From positions 62,001 to 126,000 of the forward strand of contig NZ_JAGIPX010000020.1 in the NCBI RefSeq assembly GCF_017814945.1: a stretch of 64,000 bases of DNA, given 5' to 3'. Both the position numbers and the translations under genes were made by a program. This DNA comes from Paraburkholderia sp. LEh10. Lineage in GTDB: Bacteria; Pseudomonadota; Gammaproteobacteria; Burkholderiales; Burkholderiaceae. Positions 16,740 through 24,936 of this stretch are shown here, one piece after another; position 1 is the first letter of the stretch, and the number at the start of each line of letters is the position of its first letter. The notes beneath the pieces were generated by a model. The model did not search any database. It saw only the letters and a program-made list of their open reading frames with translations, and had not been told where the DNA came from.

Positions 16740-17951
16740 TCATGCGCGCCGCGCGTTCAGCACGACATGCGTCACCAGTCCTGCGACGAGTCCCCAGAAC
16801 GCGGACCCGATCGACAGCAGCGTGAGCCCCGACGACGTCACCATGAAAGTGACGAGCGCTGCTTCCCGTTGCCGCGCGTCCTGCATCGCGTTCGTAAGGC
16901 CGCTCATGATCGAGCCGAACAGCGCGAGCGCGGCGACAGACACCACCAGCGCCTTCGGCAGCGAGCCGAACAGCGCGGCGATCGTCGCGCCGAAGATGCC
17001 CGCGACCAGACAGAACACGCCGCACCAGACGGCCGCCATATAGCGTCTCGTCCTGTCTTCATGCGCTTCGCGGCCCGTGCAGATCGCGGCCGTGATCGCC
17101 GCGAGGTTCACGCCATGCGAGCCGAACGGCGCGAGCAGCAGCGAGGCGACCCCCGTCGTCGCGATCAGCGGCGCCGATGGCGTCTGGTAGCCGTCTGCGC
17201 GCAGCACGGCGATGCCCGGTACGTTCTGCGACGCCATCGCGACGACGAAAAGCGGAATGCCGATGCTGACGACAGCCGCCAGCGAGAACGACGGCATCGT
17301 CAGCACGGGCGCGGCGAGCGCGACGTGAAAGCGGCTGAAATCGAGCAGGCCGAGCGCGCCTGCAACGGCCGTGCCGACGACGAGCGTCGCGGGAATCGCG
17401 TAGCGCGGCGCAAGGCGCTTGATCGCCAGATAGGTGAAGAACATCGCCAGCACGAGCGCCGTCTGGAATTGCGCGGCGCGGAATATCTCGATGCCGATTT
17501 CGAACAGGATGCCCGCCAGCAGCGCCGCCGCGATGCCGGCGGGAATCTTCTTCATCAGTGTGTCGAACCAGCCCGTCAGTCCGACCAGCGTCAGCAGCAG
17601 CGCGCACACGACGAATGCGCCGATCGCTTCGGGATACGCGACGTGCGGCAGCGACGACACGAGCAGCGCCGCGCCGGGCGTCGACCACGCGACCACGATG
17701 GGCGCGCGAAAGCGCAGCGACAGGCCGATCGTGCCCAGCGCCATGCCCATCGACAGCGCCCAGATCCACGACGAAATCTGCGCATCGGTGAGATGCGCGG
17801 CGCGGCCTGCCTGAAACATCAGCACGAGCGAGCTCGTATAGCCCGTCATCATCGCGACAAAACCGGCGACGAGCGCCGACAGCGACGTGTCGGCGAAAGG
17901 CTGCAGCGGCGCGCGGGCGGGAGAGAAATCGGGGGAAGAAGGGGATGTCAT
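16740..17951 (-). CDS. benE: Benzoate/H+ symporter BenE
   Basis: A 403-residue membrane protein with about 12 hydrophobic segments. GYTSSLVLMFQAGRAAHLTDAQISSW and VAWSTPGAALLVSS are the signature first two segments of the BenE family; FGSHGVNLAAITAAICTG is the conserved late segment. The family imports benzoate and related aromatic acids with protons. No ben degradation genes adjoin it here, so it may be an orphan transporter with another aromatic or weak-acid substrate. Confidence 0.92.
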   Translation of the reverse strand: MTSPSSPDFSPARAPLQPFADTSLSALVAGFVAMMTGYTSSLVLMFQAGRAAHLTDAQISSWIWALSMGMALGTIGLSLRFRAPIVVAWSTPGAALLVSSLPHVAYPEAIGAFVVCALLLTLVGLTGWFDTLMKKIPAGIAAALLAGILFEIGIEIFRAAQFQTALVLAMFFTYLAIKRLAPRYAIPATLVVGTAVAGALGLLDFSRFHVALAAPVLTMPSFSLAAVVSIGIPLFVVAMASQNVPGIAVLRADGYQTPSAPLIATTGVASLLLAPFGSHGVNLAAITAAICTGREAHEDRTRRYMAAVWCGVFCLVAGIFGATIAALFGSLPKALVVSVAALALFGSIMSGLTNAMQDARQREAALVTFMVTSSGLTLLSIGSAFWGLVAGLVTHVVLNARRA

Positions 17952-18092
17952 GCTGCGTGTCTGTTGTATTGCGTTATTGGGTGTATCACGCGCCTTTTGC
18001 GCGCGGCGAGCGCGACGCCAGACGGGCCGCCGGCGCCCGCTTTCGCACGGCGGGCGCGGCGCGGTGCGGTACCGGGCCGAATGGCCGGGGTC

Positions 18093-19268
18093 TTACTTGC
18101 TTAGCATGCGCATCGCGGTTTCGAGGCCGGCGAGCGTGAGGGGATACATCCGGTGGCCGAGCACCTCGCGTATGACGGAAACCGACTGCCGATACTCCCA
18201 CAAGCCTTCCGGCTCGGGGTTCAGCCACGCGTGATGCGGGAAATGATCGGCGAGGCGCCGCAGCCATACGGCGCCCGCTTCTGCGTTGTTGTACTCGACG
18301 GAGCCGCCCGGTTGCAGCACTTCGTACGGGCTCATCGTCGCGTCGCCGACGAAGAGCAGCTTGTAGTCGGGCGTGAACTTGTGCAGCATGTCCCACGTTG
18401 CAATCCGCTCGACGTGGCGGCGACGGTTGTTCTTCCACAGGAAGTCGTACACGCAGTTGTGGAAGTAGTAAAACTCGAGGTGCTTGAATTCGGCTTTCGC
18501 GGCCGAGAACAGCTCCTCCGTGCGCCTGATGTGATCGTCCATCGAGCCGCCGACATCAAGCAGCATCAGCACCTTCACATTGTTGTGCCGCTCGGGGACC
18601 ATTTTCAGGTCGAGCCAGCCGGCGTTTGCGGCCGTGCTGCGAATCGTGTCGGGCAGATCGAGTTCCTCGGCTGCGCCTTCGCGCGCGAACCGGCGCAGCC
18701 GGCGCAGCGCCACCTTGATGTTGCGCGTGCCGATTTCGACCTGATCGTCGTAGTCGCGATATGCGCGCTGGTCCCACACTTTCACGGCCGTACGGCTACC
18801 CGACGTCTCACCGCCGATGCGGATGCCTTCCGGGTTGTAGCCGCCATTGCCGAACGGCGACGTGCCGCCCGTGCCGATCCAGCGGTTGCCGCCTTCGTGA
18901 CGGCCTTTCTGTTCGTCGAAGAGTTCTTTCAGGCGCTCCATCAGTTTGTCGAGGCCGCCCATCTTTTCGATCTGCGCTTTTTCTTCTGGCGTCAGATCGC
19001 GTTGCAGCTTCTTTTTCAGCCAGTCGAGCGGCACGTCGAGCGCAAGATCGGCCTTTTGCGCGACGCCGTTGAAATACGCGCTGAACGCCTGATCGAACTT
19101 GTCGAAGTACTGCTCGTCCTTCACGAGCGTCATCCGCGCGAGGTAGTAGAAGTCGTCCAGCGACGGCCGTATCACGCTTTCCTTCAACGCTTCGAGCAGC
19201 GTCAGATATTCCTTCACGGAAACGGGCAGCTTCGCGGCTCGCAGCGTGTAGAAAAAATCGATCAGCAT
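18093..19268 (-). CDS. VWA-domain CoxE-like protein, partner of MoxR ATPase
   Basis: A 391-residue protein: an N-terminal helical region (MLIDFFYTLRAAKLPVSVKE), a charged linker with a Gly-rich stretch near residue 145, and a C-terminal von Willebrand A domain. The MIDAS is VLMLLDVGGSMDD, where the usual DxSxS reads D-V-G-G-S, so the first serine is a glycine; GDATMSPYE supplies the later acidic ligand. MoxR-VWA pairs act as chaperones that insert metals or activate enzyme complexes. It follows the MoxR gene by 69 bp. The client is unknown. Confidence 0.92.
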   Translation of the reverse strand: MLIDFFYTLRAAKLPVSVKEYLTLLEALKESVIRPSLDDFYYLARMTLVKDEQYFDKFDQAFSAYFNGVAQKADLALDVPLDWLKKKLQRDLTPEEKAQIEKMGGLDKLMERLKELFDEQKGRHEGGNRWIGTGGTSPFGNGGYNPEGIRIGGETSGSRTAVKVWDQRAYRDYDDQVEIGTRNIKVALRRLRRFAREGAAEELDLPDTIRSTAANAGWLDLKMVPERHNNVKVLMLLDVGGSMDDHIRRTEELFSAAKAEFKHLEFYYFHNCVYDFLWKNNRRRHVERIATWDMLHKFTPDYKLLFVGDATMSPYEVLQPGGSVEYNNAEAGAVWLRRLADHFPHHAWLNPEPEGLWEYRQSVSVIREVLGHRMYPLTLAGLETAMRMLSK

Positions 19269-19337
19269 GCCGTGGTCTCCGGGGTGTGTCGCGCGGGTGT
19301 CCGCTGATGTCTTTGTCGGCGCGTTGTCAGCCGCCGA

Positions 19338-20180
19338 TCAACGGTTGTTGCGATTCATGAACACGAGCCGCTCGAAGAGGCCCACGTCCTGTTCGTTTTT
19401 CAGCAGCGCGCCGTGCAGCGGCGGCACGATCTGCTTCTGATCCTTCGAACGCAACGCTTCGGGCGGAATATCCTCGGCGAGCAGGAGCTTGAGCCAGTCG
19501 AGCAGTTCGGACGTGGACGGCTTCTTCTTGAGACCCGACACGTTGCGCAATTCGAAGAAGCTTTCCATCGCCGCGCGCAGCAGGTCCTGCTTGATGCCCG
19601 GATAGTGGACTTCGACGATCTGCTGCATCGTCGACGGGTCGGGGAACTTGATGTAGTGGAAGAAACAGCGGCGCAGGAACGCGTCGGGCAATTCCTTCTC
19701 GTTGTTCGACGTGATGATGACGAGCGGCCGGTGCTTCGCTTTCACGAGTTCGCGCGTCTCGTACACGTAGAACTCCATGCGGTCGAGTTCGCGCAGCAGA
19801 TCGTTCGGGAATTCGATGTCGGCCTTGTCGATTTCGTCGATCAGCAGCACCGCCTGCTGGTCCGACTCGAACGCCTGCCACAGCACGCCCTTCACGATGT
19901 AGTTGCTGATGTCTTTCACCCGCTCGTCGCCCAGTTGCGAATCGCGCAAACGCGAGACGGCGTCGTACTCGTACAGGCCCTGTTGCGCCTTCGTCGTCGA
20001 CTTGATGTGCCACTGCAGAAGCGGCATGCCGAGGGCCGCCGCGACTTCCTCCGCGAGCATCGTCTTGCCGGTGCCCGGCTCGCCCTTGATCAGAAGGGGA
20101 CGCTTGAGCGTCATGGCGGCGTTGACCGCGAGCTTGAGGTCGTCGGTGGCGACGTATTGCGATGAGCCTTCGAAACGCAT
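19338..20180 (-). CDS. MoxR-family AAA+ ATPase
   Basis: A 280-residue AAA+ protein: Walker A GEPGTGKTMLAEEVA near residue 40, Walker B VLLIDEIDKADIEFPNDLL, sensor region VIITSNNEKELPDAFLRRCFFHYI, and the C-terminal lid. Short MoxR proteins of this size work with the VWA protein encoded next. Together they could mature a respiratory or dehydrogenase complex. The gene is divergent from two cytochrome c genes, which might be related to its client, but this is only a positional hint. Confidence 0.94.
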   Translation of the reverse strand: MRFEGSSQYVATDDLKLAVNAAMTLKRPLLIKGEPGTGKTMLAEEVAAALGMPLLQWHIKSTTKAQQGLYEYDAVSRLRDSQLGDERVKDISNYIVKGVLWQAFESDQQAVLLIDEIDKADIEFPNDLLRELDRMEFYVYETRELVKAKHRPLVIITSNNEKELPDAFLRRCFFHYIKFPDPSTMQQIVEVHYPGIKQDLLRAAMESFFELRNVSGLKKKPSTSELLDWLKLLLAEDIPPEALRSKDQKQIVPPLHGALLKNEQDVGLFERLVFMNRNNR

Positions 20181-20665
20181 GACTGGACGCTCGTTCGGGA
20201 AAAATTCCAGTATAAGTCAGAAGCCCTGTTGTGCCGAATTGGGCTCACGTATGGTGTCAGCCGCGCCGTACGATGCTTGCTGTGCGTATTCGGGCGGTCG
20301 GTCGGCACGTCGGCCTGTGTGTCGGGTCGCGCTGACGGAAACGCGGCGGAAGTGCGCCTGAAGTGCTCAGAAAGATGGGCGCGGGTGCCGGAAACGCTAA
20401 ACAGCTGCCGCTTTGAGCATGCGGCAATCTGCCGCGCCCGGGTGCGCGCCAGATGTGGCAGGCAGCGCCGCTGCACATGCGTGCGCCTTGCCTCGCGGCG
20501 GATTGGCGGCAAAGGGCGCGGACACCCGTCCGGTGGACGTCCGGCGCGGCGTCGCGGTACAATTGGGCCGATTTTTTTGGCCTGCGTGGCTACCCAAGAA
20601 GAACAATGGCGCAGGCCGTTGCCTTTTTGGGCGCCCGTTCCCCCTCAAGCCAGGTTATAAGAGCT
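20181..20665 (+). promoter_or_regulatory. 485-bp divergent region with a promoter for the cytochrome c pair
   Basis: TGGACG at 20534-20539 and TACAAT at 20558-20563 (18-bp spacer) form the best plus-strand promoter, about 100 bp before the first cytochrome gene; a run of seven T follows at 20572-20578. A short palindrome GCGGCA-ATC-TGCCGC lies at 20421-20435. Near the moxR start, TATACT on the minus strand could be its -10. I find no convincing gene in this gap. Confidence 0.45.
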
Positions 20666-21046
20666 ATGAACAAATTCGTCGGCAAACATGTCGTGATCGC
20701 AGCGATGTCGGTGCTCGCGGGATTTGCGGCAACTTCGGCGGTCACTGCGCAGGCAGCGGATATCGTGGGCAATGCCAAGGCGGGCCAGGGCAAGGTCGCG
20801 ATGTGCATCGGCTGTCACGGTATTCCCGACTATCGTACGGCTTACCCCGAGGTCTATCGGGTGCCGATGCTGGGCGGCCAGAATCAGACCTATATCGAAA
20901 ACGCGCTGCACGCATACAAGAAGGGCGACCGCCATTTCGACACGATGCGCGCGATCGCGGTGTCGCTGTCCGACCAGGACATCGCTGACATCGCCGCGTA
21001 CTACGCATCGCAGACTGCCACATCGAAGAACAACCCCGACAAGTGA
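20666..21046 (+). CDS. Periplasmic monohaem cytochrome c, cytochrome c4-half-like
   Basis: A 126-residue protein with a Sec signal peptide cleaving after AQA-A near residue 31. It has one haem site, CIGCH, and a probable distal methionine in HFDTMRAIAV. The pattern VPMLGGQNQTYIENALHAYKKGDR, then LSDQDIADIAAYYAS, matches one half of dihaem cytochrome c4. It probably carries electrons to a terminal oxidase. A second gene of the same type lies 111 bp downstream on the same strand. Confidence 0.92.
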   Translation: MNKFVGKHVVIAAMSVLAGFAATSAVTAQAADIVGNAKAGQGKVAMCIGCHGIPDYRTAYPEVYRVPMLGGQNQTYIENALHAYKKGDRHFDTMRAIAVSLSDQDIADIAAYYASQTATSKNNPDK

Positions 21047-21157
21047 TCGTCGTTGCGGCACGCACGAGTCATTTGTTCATCCAATTCGCGGGCGCAACCG
21101 GTTGCATGGGATGGCAGTAAGCGCTAAAGCGCCGACTGCCGTCGACAAGGAGAATTC

Positions 21158-21544
21158 ATGAAGAAGCACCCCCACGCACTTCATACGGTGGTCAAGGCTG
21201 CATGCGCGACGCTCGCGCTGGCCGGTTTGGTCGTCGCGTCGAACGCGGCGCGCGCGGCGGATGCCGGCAACGGCAAGGTGCTTTCCGAGAGCCACAACTG
21301 CGCGGCTTGCCACGGCCCGAACCTGAACAAGCCGGTAAGCCCGGAATATCCGAAGCTCGCGGGGCAGCATGCCGACTACATTTACTGGGCGCTGCGCCAG
21401 TATCAGATGGGTAACGGCAATCCGCAACTCGGCCGCAACAACGCGATCATGCAGGCGCAGGTGCAAAGCCTGTCGCAAAGCGACATGAAGGACCTCGCCG
21501 CATACATCGAATCGCTGAACGGCGATCTCGTGCAGAAGAAATAA
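21158..21544 (+). CDS. Periplasmic monohaem cytochrome c, cytochrome c4-half-like
   Basis: A 128-residue protein with a signal peptide ending near ARA-AD (residue 35). It has one haem motif, CAACH, a proposed methionine ligand in NAIMQAQVQSL, and the c4 pattern YPKLAGQHADYIYWALRQYQ and LSQSDMKDLAAYIESL. AAGGAG precedes the ATG closely. With the previous gene it mirrors the two halves of cytochrome c4 but as separate chains. A strong terminator follows 30 bp later, so the two are probably one operon. Confidence 0.92.
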   Translation: MKKHPHALHTVVKAACATLALAGLVVASNAARAADAGNGKVLSESHNCAACHGPNLNKPVSPEYPKLAGQHADYIYWALRQYQMGNGNPQLGRNNAIMQAQVQSLSQSDMKDLAAYIESLNGDLVQKK

Positions 21545-21573
21545 GCCGCTTCATTTTGCCCGACGGATCTCGA

Positions 21574-21605
21574 CAGACACCCCGCCCCGGCGGGGTGTCT
21601 GTTTT
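21574..21605 (+). terminator. Rho-independent terminator of the cytochrome c pair
   Basis: CAGACACCCCGCC pairs perfectly with GGCGGGGTGTCTG across two bases, followed by TTTT. Its 13-bp stem lies about 30 bp after the stop codon. Confidence 0.9.
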
Positions 21606-21664
21606 CATGCGACGACTTTTTTCGCGTGATCGTTCTGAATGCGACGCGCGACGCGTTCGATGCG

Positions 21665-22099
21665 TCAGTCGCGCGACGCGCGGCGCTCGATACGCTGCAG
21701 GTAGGCGTCCGTGTCGGGCGGCGTGTTGGTACGCTGCGCTTCCCAGATCGTTTCGCCGAGGCATTCCATGATCGCGTGCTGCGCGTCGTGCGTCGAGCCG
21801 AGGCGCGCGGCGAGCCGGTCGTGCGCGGCGCGAATGCCGGGCGGCTGATCGATCGACAACTGTTCGCTGATGGCGAGATGCATCGACAGATGCAGGAACG
21901 GATTGGTCTGTCCGCGCTCAGGCGAATAGTCCTGCGCCGAGGCCGCGTCGGGGTCCGTGAGATCGGCGTGATACTCGGGGTGCTCGATGATCCAGTCGGC
22001 GGCGATTGCTTCGAGCGGCGTCAGGATGTCACCGGCGCGCTGCTTGCGCCAGGTGTCGGTGAAAAAACGGCGGACTTCGTCGCGGCTGGGATTGAACAT
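21665..22099 (-). CDS. DUF1841 family protein
   Basis: A 144-residue soluble protein starting MFNPSRDEVRRFFTDTWRK, with IIEHPEYH and TNPFLHLSMHLAISEQLSIDQPPGI, all typical of DUF1841, a family common in beta-proteobacteria with no assigned function. It lies downstream of nth on the same strand, with a 208-bp gap, so co-transcription is uncertain. Confidence 0.9.
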   Translation of the reverse strand: MFNPSRDEVRRFFTDTWRKQRAGDILTPLEAIAADWIIEHPEYHADLTDPDAASAQDYSPERGQTNPFLHLSMHLAISEQLSIDQPPGIRAAHDRLAARLGSTHDAQHAIMECLGETIWEAQRTNTPPDTDAYLQRIERRASRD

Positions 22100-22307
22100 C
22101 GATGGACTTCGTACGGTGAAAACAGATGGGGCCTGGGTGCGAGCCGTGGATCGCGCAGCGCGCGTGGCGGCCGCCGGGCGGGGACTTTATGCGCGAGGGT
22201 TCATTTTACGCCGTGGCCCGAGGCCTCGCTGACGGGCAGCACGGGCACGAGCGGTGCGGTTCAGGGTTTGCGAACCCGTCCCGCAAAAACGCAGACCTTG
22301 GCGCACA

Positions 22308-22952
22308 TCAAAGATCGGGCGGCGGCGTCTTCTGCCTGAACTCGCACAGCGGCTCGATCACGCAATGCCAGCATTCGGGCCGGCGCGCCTTGCACACATA
22401 GCGTCCATGCAGGATCAGCCAATGATGCGCATCGTGGCGGAATTCGGCGGGCGTGAATTTTTCCAGCGCGAGCTCAACGGCGCGGACATCCTTGCCGGGC
22501 GCGAGTCCCGTTCGATTGGCAACCCGAAAGATGTGCGTATCGACGGCGATGGTCGGTTGGCCGAACGCCGTGTTCAGCACCACGTTCGCGGTCTTGCGTC
22601 CGACGCCCGGCAGACTCTCCAGCGCCTCGCGATCGGCGGGCACTTCGCCGCCATACTGGTCGAGCAGGATGCGGCACGTCGCGATCACATTCTTCGCTTT
22701 CGTGCGATAGAGACCGATCGTCTTGATGTAGTCGGCGACGCCTTCTTCGCCGAGGTCGAATACCTTCTGCGGCGTGTTCGCGATGGGAAACATCCGGCGC
22801 ATCGCCTTGTTCACGGAGACATCCGTTGCTTGCGCCGACAACATCACCGCGAGCAGCAATTCGAATGGCGTCGAGTACTCGAGTTCCGTCGTCGGATGCG
22901 GATTCAGGCTCTGAAGCGTCTCGTAGATCGCGCGTCGTTTATTCGCGTTCAT
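22308..22952 (-). CDS. nth: Endonuclease III (DNA glycosylase/AP lyase)
   Basis: A 214-residue enzyme matching E. coli Nth. The helix-hairpin-helix LPGVGRKTANVVLNTAFG carries the catalytic lysine, VDTHIFRVANR the catalytic aspartate, and the C-terminal C-x6-C-x2-C-x5-C (CKARRPECWHCVIEPLC) binds the 4Fe-4S cluster. It removes oxidised pyrimidines from DNA. The start lies 8 bp after the stop of the rnfB-like gene, so the two are co-transcribed. Confidence 0.97.
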   Translation of the reverse strand: MNANKRRAIYETLQSLNPHPTTELEYSTPFELLLAVMLSAQATDVSVNKAMRRMFPIANTPQKVFDLGEEGVADYIKTIGLYRTKAKNVIATCRILLDQYGGEVPADREALESLPGVGRKTANVVLNTAFGQPTIAVDTHIFRVANRTGLAPGKDVRAVELALEKFTPAEFRHDAHHWLILHGRYVCKARRPECWHCVIEPLCEFRQKTPPPDL

Positions 22953-22960
22953 GCGGCGAG

Positions 22961-23821
22961 TTAGGACTTTTTACGTTGATCGTCGTCTTGCTTGGGCGCT
23001 GATTCGGAATTGCCGTTTGTGATGCCAAGCCGACGACGGCGCGATTCGGCCTCGTCAATTTGCGCCTGCGTTTCAGCGCTGACGTTCGTCGTATTCTTCG
23101 GCCCGAAGCCCTGCTCTGCGTTTTCCTCTTTCTTCTTGCGCGCACGTTCGAGCGCGGCCTGGATGATCGCGCGTTTTTTCGCTGCGGCGTCGTCGGCGGG
23201 GGCGGGAGGAGGCGCGCTCGCCGACGATGCTTCAGACGTTTCGTGTGTCGGCTCAGAGCCGCCACTTGCCGCCGATGCGCGCCGCGCCGCGGCGCGTGCT
23301 TCGGCAGCCTCGCGTTCCGCCGCGAGCCGCGCGCGGCGACGGTCGTGGCGTGCGCGCGCGGCGTCGGCCTGCTGCTGGCTCCATGCGTCCCAGCCTGTCT
23401 TGTCGCCCGTGACGGGAATCATCGCGATACAGTCGACGGGGCAGGGCGGCACGCACAGGTCGCAGCCCGTGCACAGCTCGGCGACCATCGTGTGCATCTG
23501 CTTCGGCGCACCGACGATGGCATCGACAGGACAAGCCTGCATGCACAGCGTACAGCCGATGCACAGGTTCTCATCGATGAACGCGACGGGGCGCGGCCGC
23601 TCGACGCCGTTCGCCGGATTGAGCGGGATCACGGGCTTGCCGAGCAAGCTGGCGAGCCGCACGATGCCTTCGGCGCCGCCAGGCGGACACTGGTTGTAGT
23701 TGGCGTTGCCGTTTGCAATTGCTTCGGCGTAGGCACGGCAATCGGGGTAGCCGCACTTCGTACATTGCGTCTGGGGAAGCAGATCTTCGATCTGATCGGC
23801 GAGTGTTTTGGACTGTGTCAC
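22961..23821 (-). CDS. RnfB/RsxB-like ferredoxin subunit without membrane anchor
   Basis: A 286-residue protein. Residues 15-50 carry the RnfB-type cluster motif (CTKCGYPDC, then QCPPGG); two ferredoxin motifs follow (CIGCTLCMQACPVD and CTGCDLCVPPCPVDC). The last 130 residues are an Ala/Lys/Glu-rich, probably coiled extension. True RnfB has an N-terminal membrane helix; here the protein begins MTQSKTLADQIEDLLPQ, directly at the Fe-S domain. No other rnf/rsx genes are nearby. In E. coli nth closes the rsx operon, so this pair looks like a remnant of that arrangement. Confidence 0.9.
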   Translation of the reverse strand: MTQSKTLADQIEDLLPQTQCTKCGYPDCRAYAEAIANGNANYNQCPPGGAEGIVRLASLLGKPVIPLNPANGVERPRPVAFIDENLCIGCTLCMQACPVDAIVGAPKQMHTMVAELCTGCDLCVPPCPVDCIAMIPVTGDKTGWDAWSQQQADAARARHDRRRARLAAEREAAEARAAARRASAASGGSEPTHETSEASSASAPPPAPADDAAAKKRAIIQAALERARKKKEENAEQGFGPKNTTNVSAETQAQIDEAESRRRRLGITNGNSESAPKQDDDQRKKS

Positions 23822-24023
23822 GGTCGAGGCGTGGGGACGTGCTGCTGCCCGTCACTGACGGACGGATGCTCGCGGTTCATTTGGATGCTGCTGCGCCATT
23901 CAAACAGGCATGACGCGTGCCAGCTGACAGTGCGCAAACCGTGCCGGAAAGCTGAATCTGGCCGGCGACCCAGCCAGCGTGATCGGCGATCGGTCAAAAA
24001 CACATTATCGCCGATTTCCCCAG

Positions 24024-24051
24024 TTGTTATTACTGAAGCATGTGCCATAAT
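24024..24051 (+). promoter_or_regulatory. Sigma-70-like promoter of the TetR gene
   Basis: TTGTTA (24024-24029) and CATAAT (24046-24051) are separated by 16 bp, about 130 bp before the TetR start. The divergent region 23822-24180 (359 bp) is AT-richer than its surroundings here and holds no gene I can support. Confidence 0.55.
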
Positions 24052-24180
24052 CAAAACGCTTTTTTGTATGACCGCAGGAGGGTGTTCCCACCAACCAGCC
24101 CGCGCAGCGCCGCCGTTGCATGGCCAGGCAACTGGACGGCGAGCGATCCGGATTACGCGGCTCACGAAGCACATGCCACC

Positions 24181-24813
24181 ATGAATCAGCCGAAAATCAA
24201 AAGAGATCCTGAAGGCACCCGTCGCCGCATCCTGCTCGCGGCGGCCGAAGAGTTTGCGAATGGTGGGTTGTTCGGCGCACGCGTCGATCAAATTGCCCGC
24301 CGCGCGGAGACCAATGAACGCATGCTCTACTACTACTTCGGTAGCAAGGAGCAGCTTTTCACCGCAGTCCTCGAACACGCGTTCAGCGCGCTCACGGAAG
24401 CCGAGCGCACGCTCGATCTCGCAGGCGTTGCGCCTGTTGAGGCCGTGACGCGGCTCGCGCATTTCGTGTGGGACTACTATCGCGACCATCCCGAACTGCT
24501 GAGGCTCGTGAACAACGAGAATCTGCACGAGGCACGCTATATGCAAAAGTCCACGCGAATCCGCGAAATGATCTCGCCGATCGTCGCCACGCTAGGCTCG
24601 ATACTCGAGCGTGGCCAGCGCGCGGGGCTGTTTCGCACGAATGTCGATCCGCTGCGCTTTTACGTGACGCTGTCGGGCATGGGCTACTACATCGTGTCCA
24701 ACCGCTTCACGCTCGAAGCGACGCTCGGCCGCGATTTCAGCGCACCCGCCGAGCGCAGCGAAGTGATCCAGATGAACACCGAGATCCTGCTCGCGTATCT
24801 GATGCGCCGCTAG
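24181..24813 (+). CDS. TetR/AcrR family transcriptional regulator
   Basis: A 210-residue repressor. The N-terminal helix-turn-helix (TRRRILLAAAEEFANGGLFGARVDQIARRAETNERMLYYYFGSKEQLF, in pieces) is textbook TetR, with a ligand-binding C-terminal domain of the RutR-like TetR_C type. I chose the ATG beginning MNQPKIKRDPEG because upstream residues have no homology-like character. Its targets are unknown; it is divergent from the rnfB-like gene and convergent with phaZ, so it has no obvious adjacent target. Confidence 0.92.
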   Translation: MNQPKIKRDPEGTRRRILLAAAEEFANGGLFGARVDQIARRAETNERMLYYYFGSKEQLFTAVLEHAFSALTEAERTLDLAGVAPVEAVTRLAHFVWDYYRDHPELLRLVNNENLHEARYMQKSTRIREMISPIVATLGSILERGQRAGLFRTNVDPLRFYVTLSGMGYYIVSNRFTLEATLGRDFSAPAERSEVIQMNTEILLAYLMRR

Positions 24814-24830
24814 GTTCGCGCTCGACATGA

Positions 24831-24861
24831 AAGAAAAACGGCCTCGCAAGAGGCCGTTTTC
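24831..24861. terminator. Bidirectional terminator between the TetR gene and phaZ
   Basis: AACGGCCTC, loop GCAA and GAGGCCGTT form a 9-bp stem, with A-rich sequence before and TTTT after, so it can stop transcription from both converging genes. Confidence 0.88.
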
Positions 24862-24936
24862 GTATGTGTGCGCGTTGCGGCGCCGCCAGCGGATGCAGGC
24901 GCAACCTTACGGTGCGCCCGCTGCCCCGCGCAGCGC

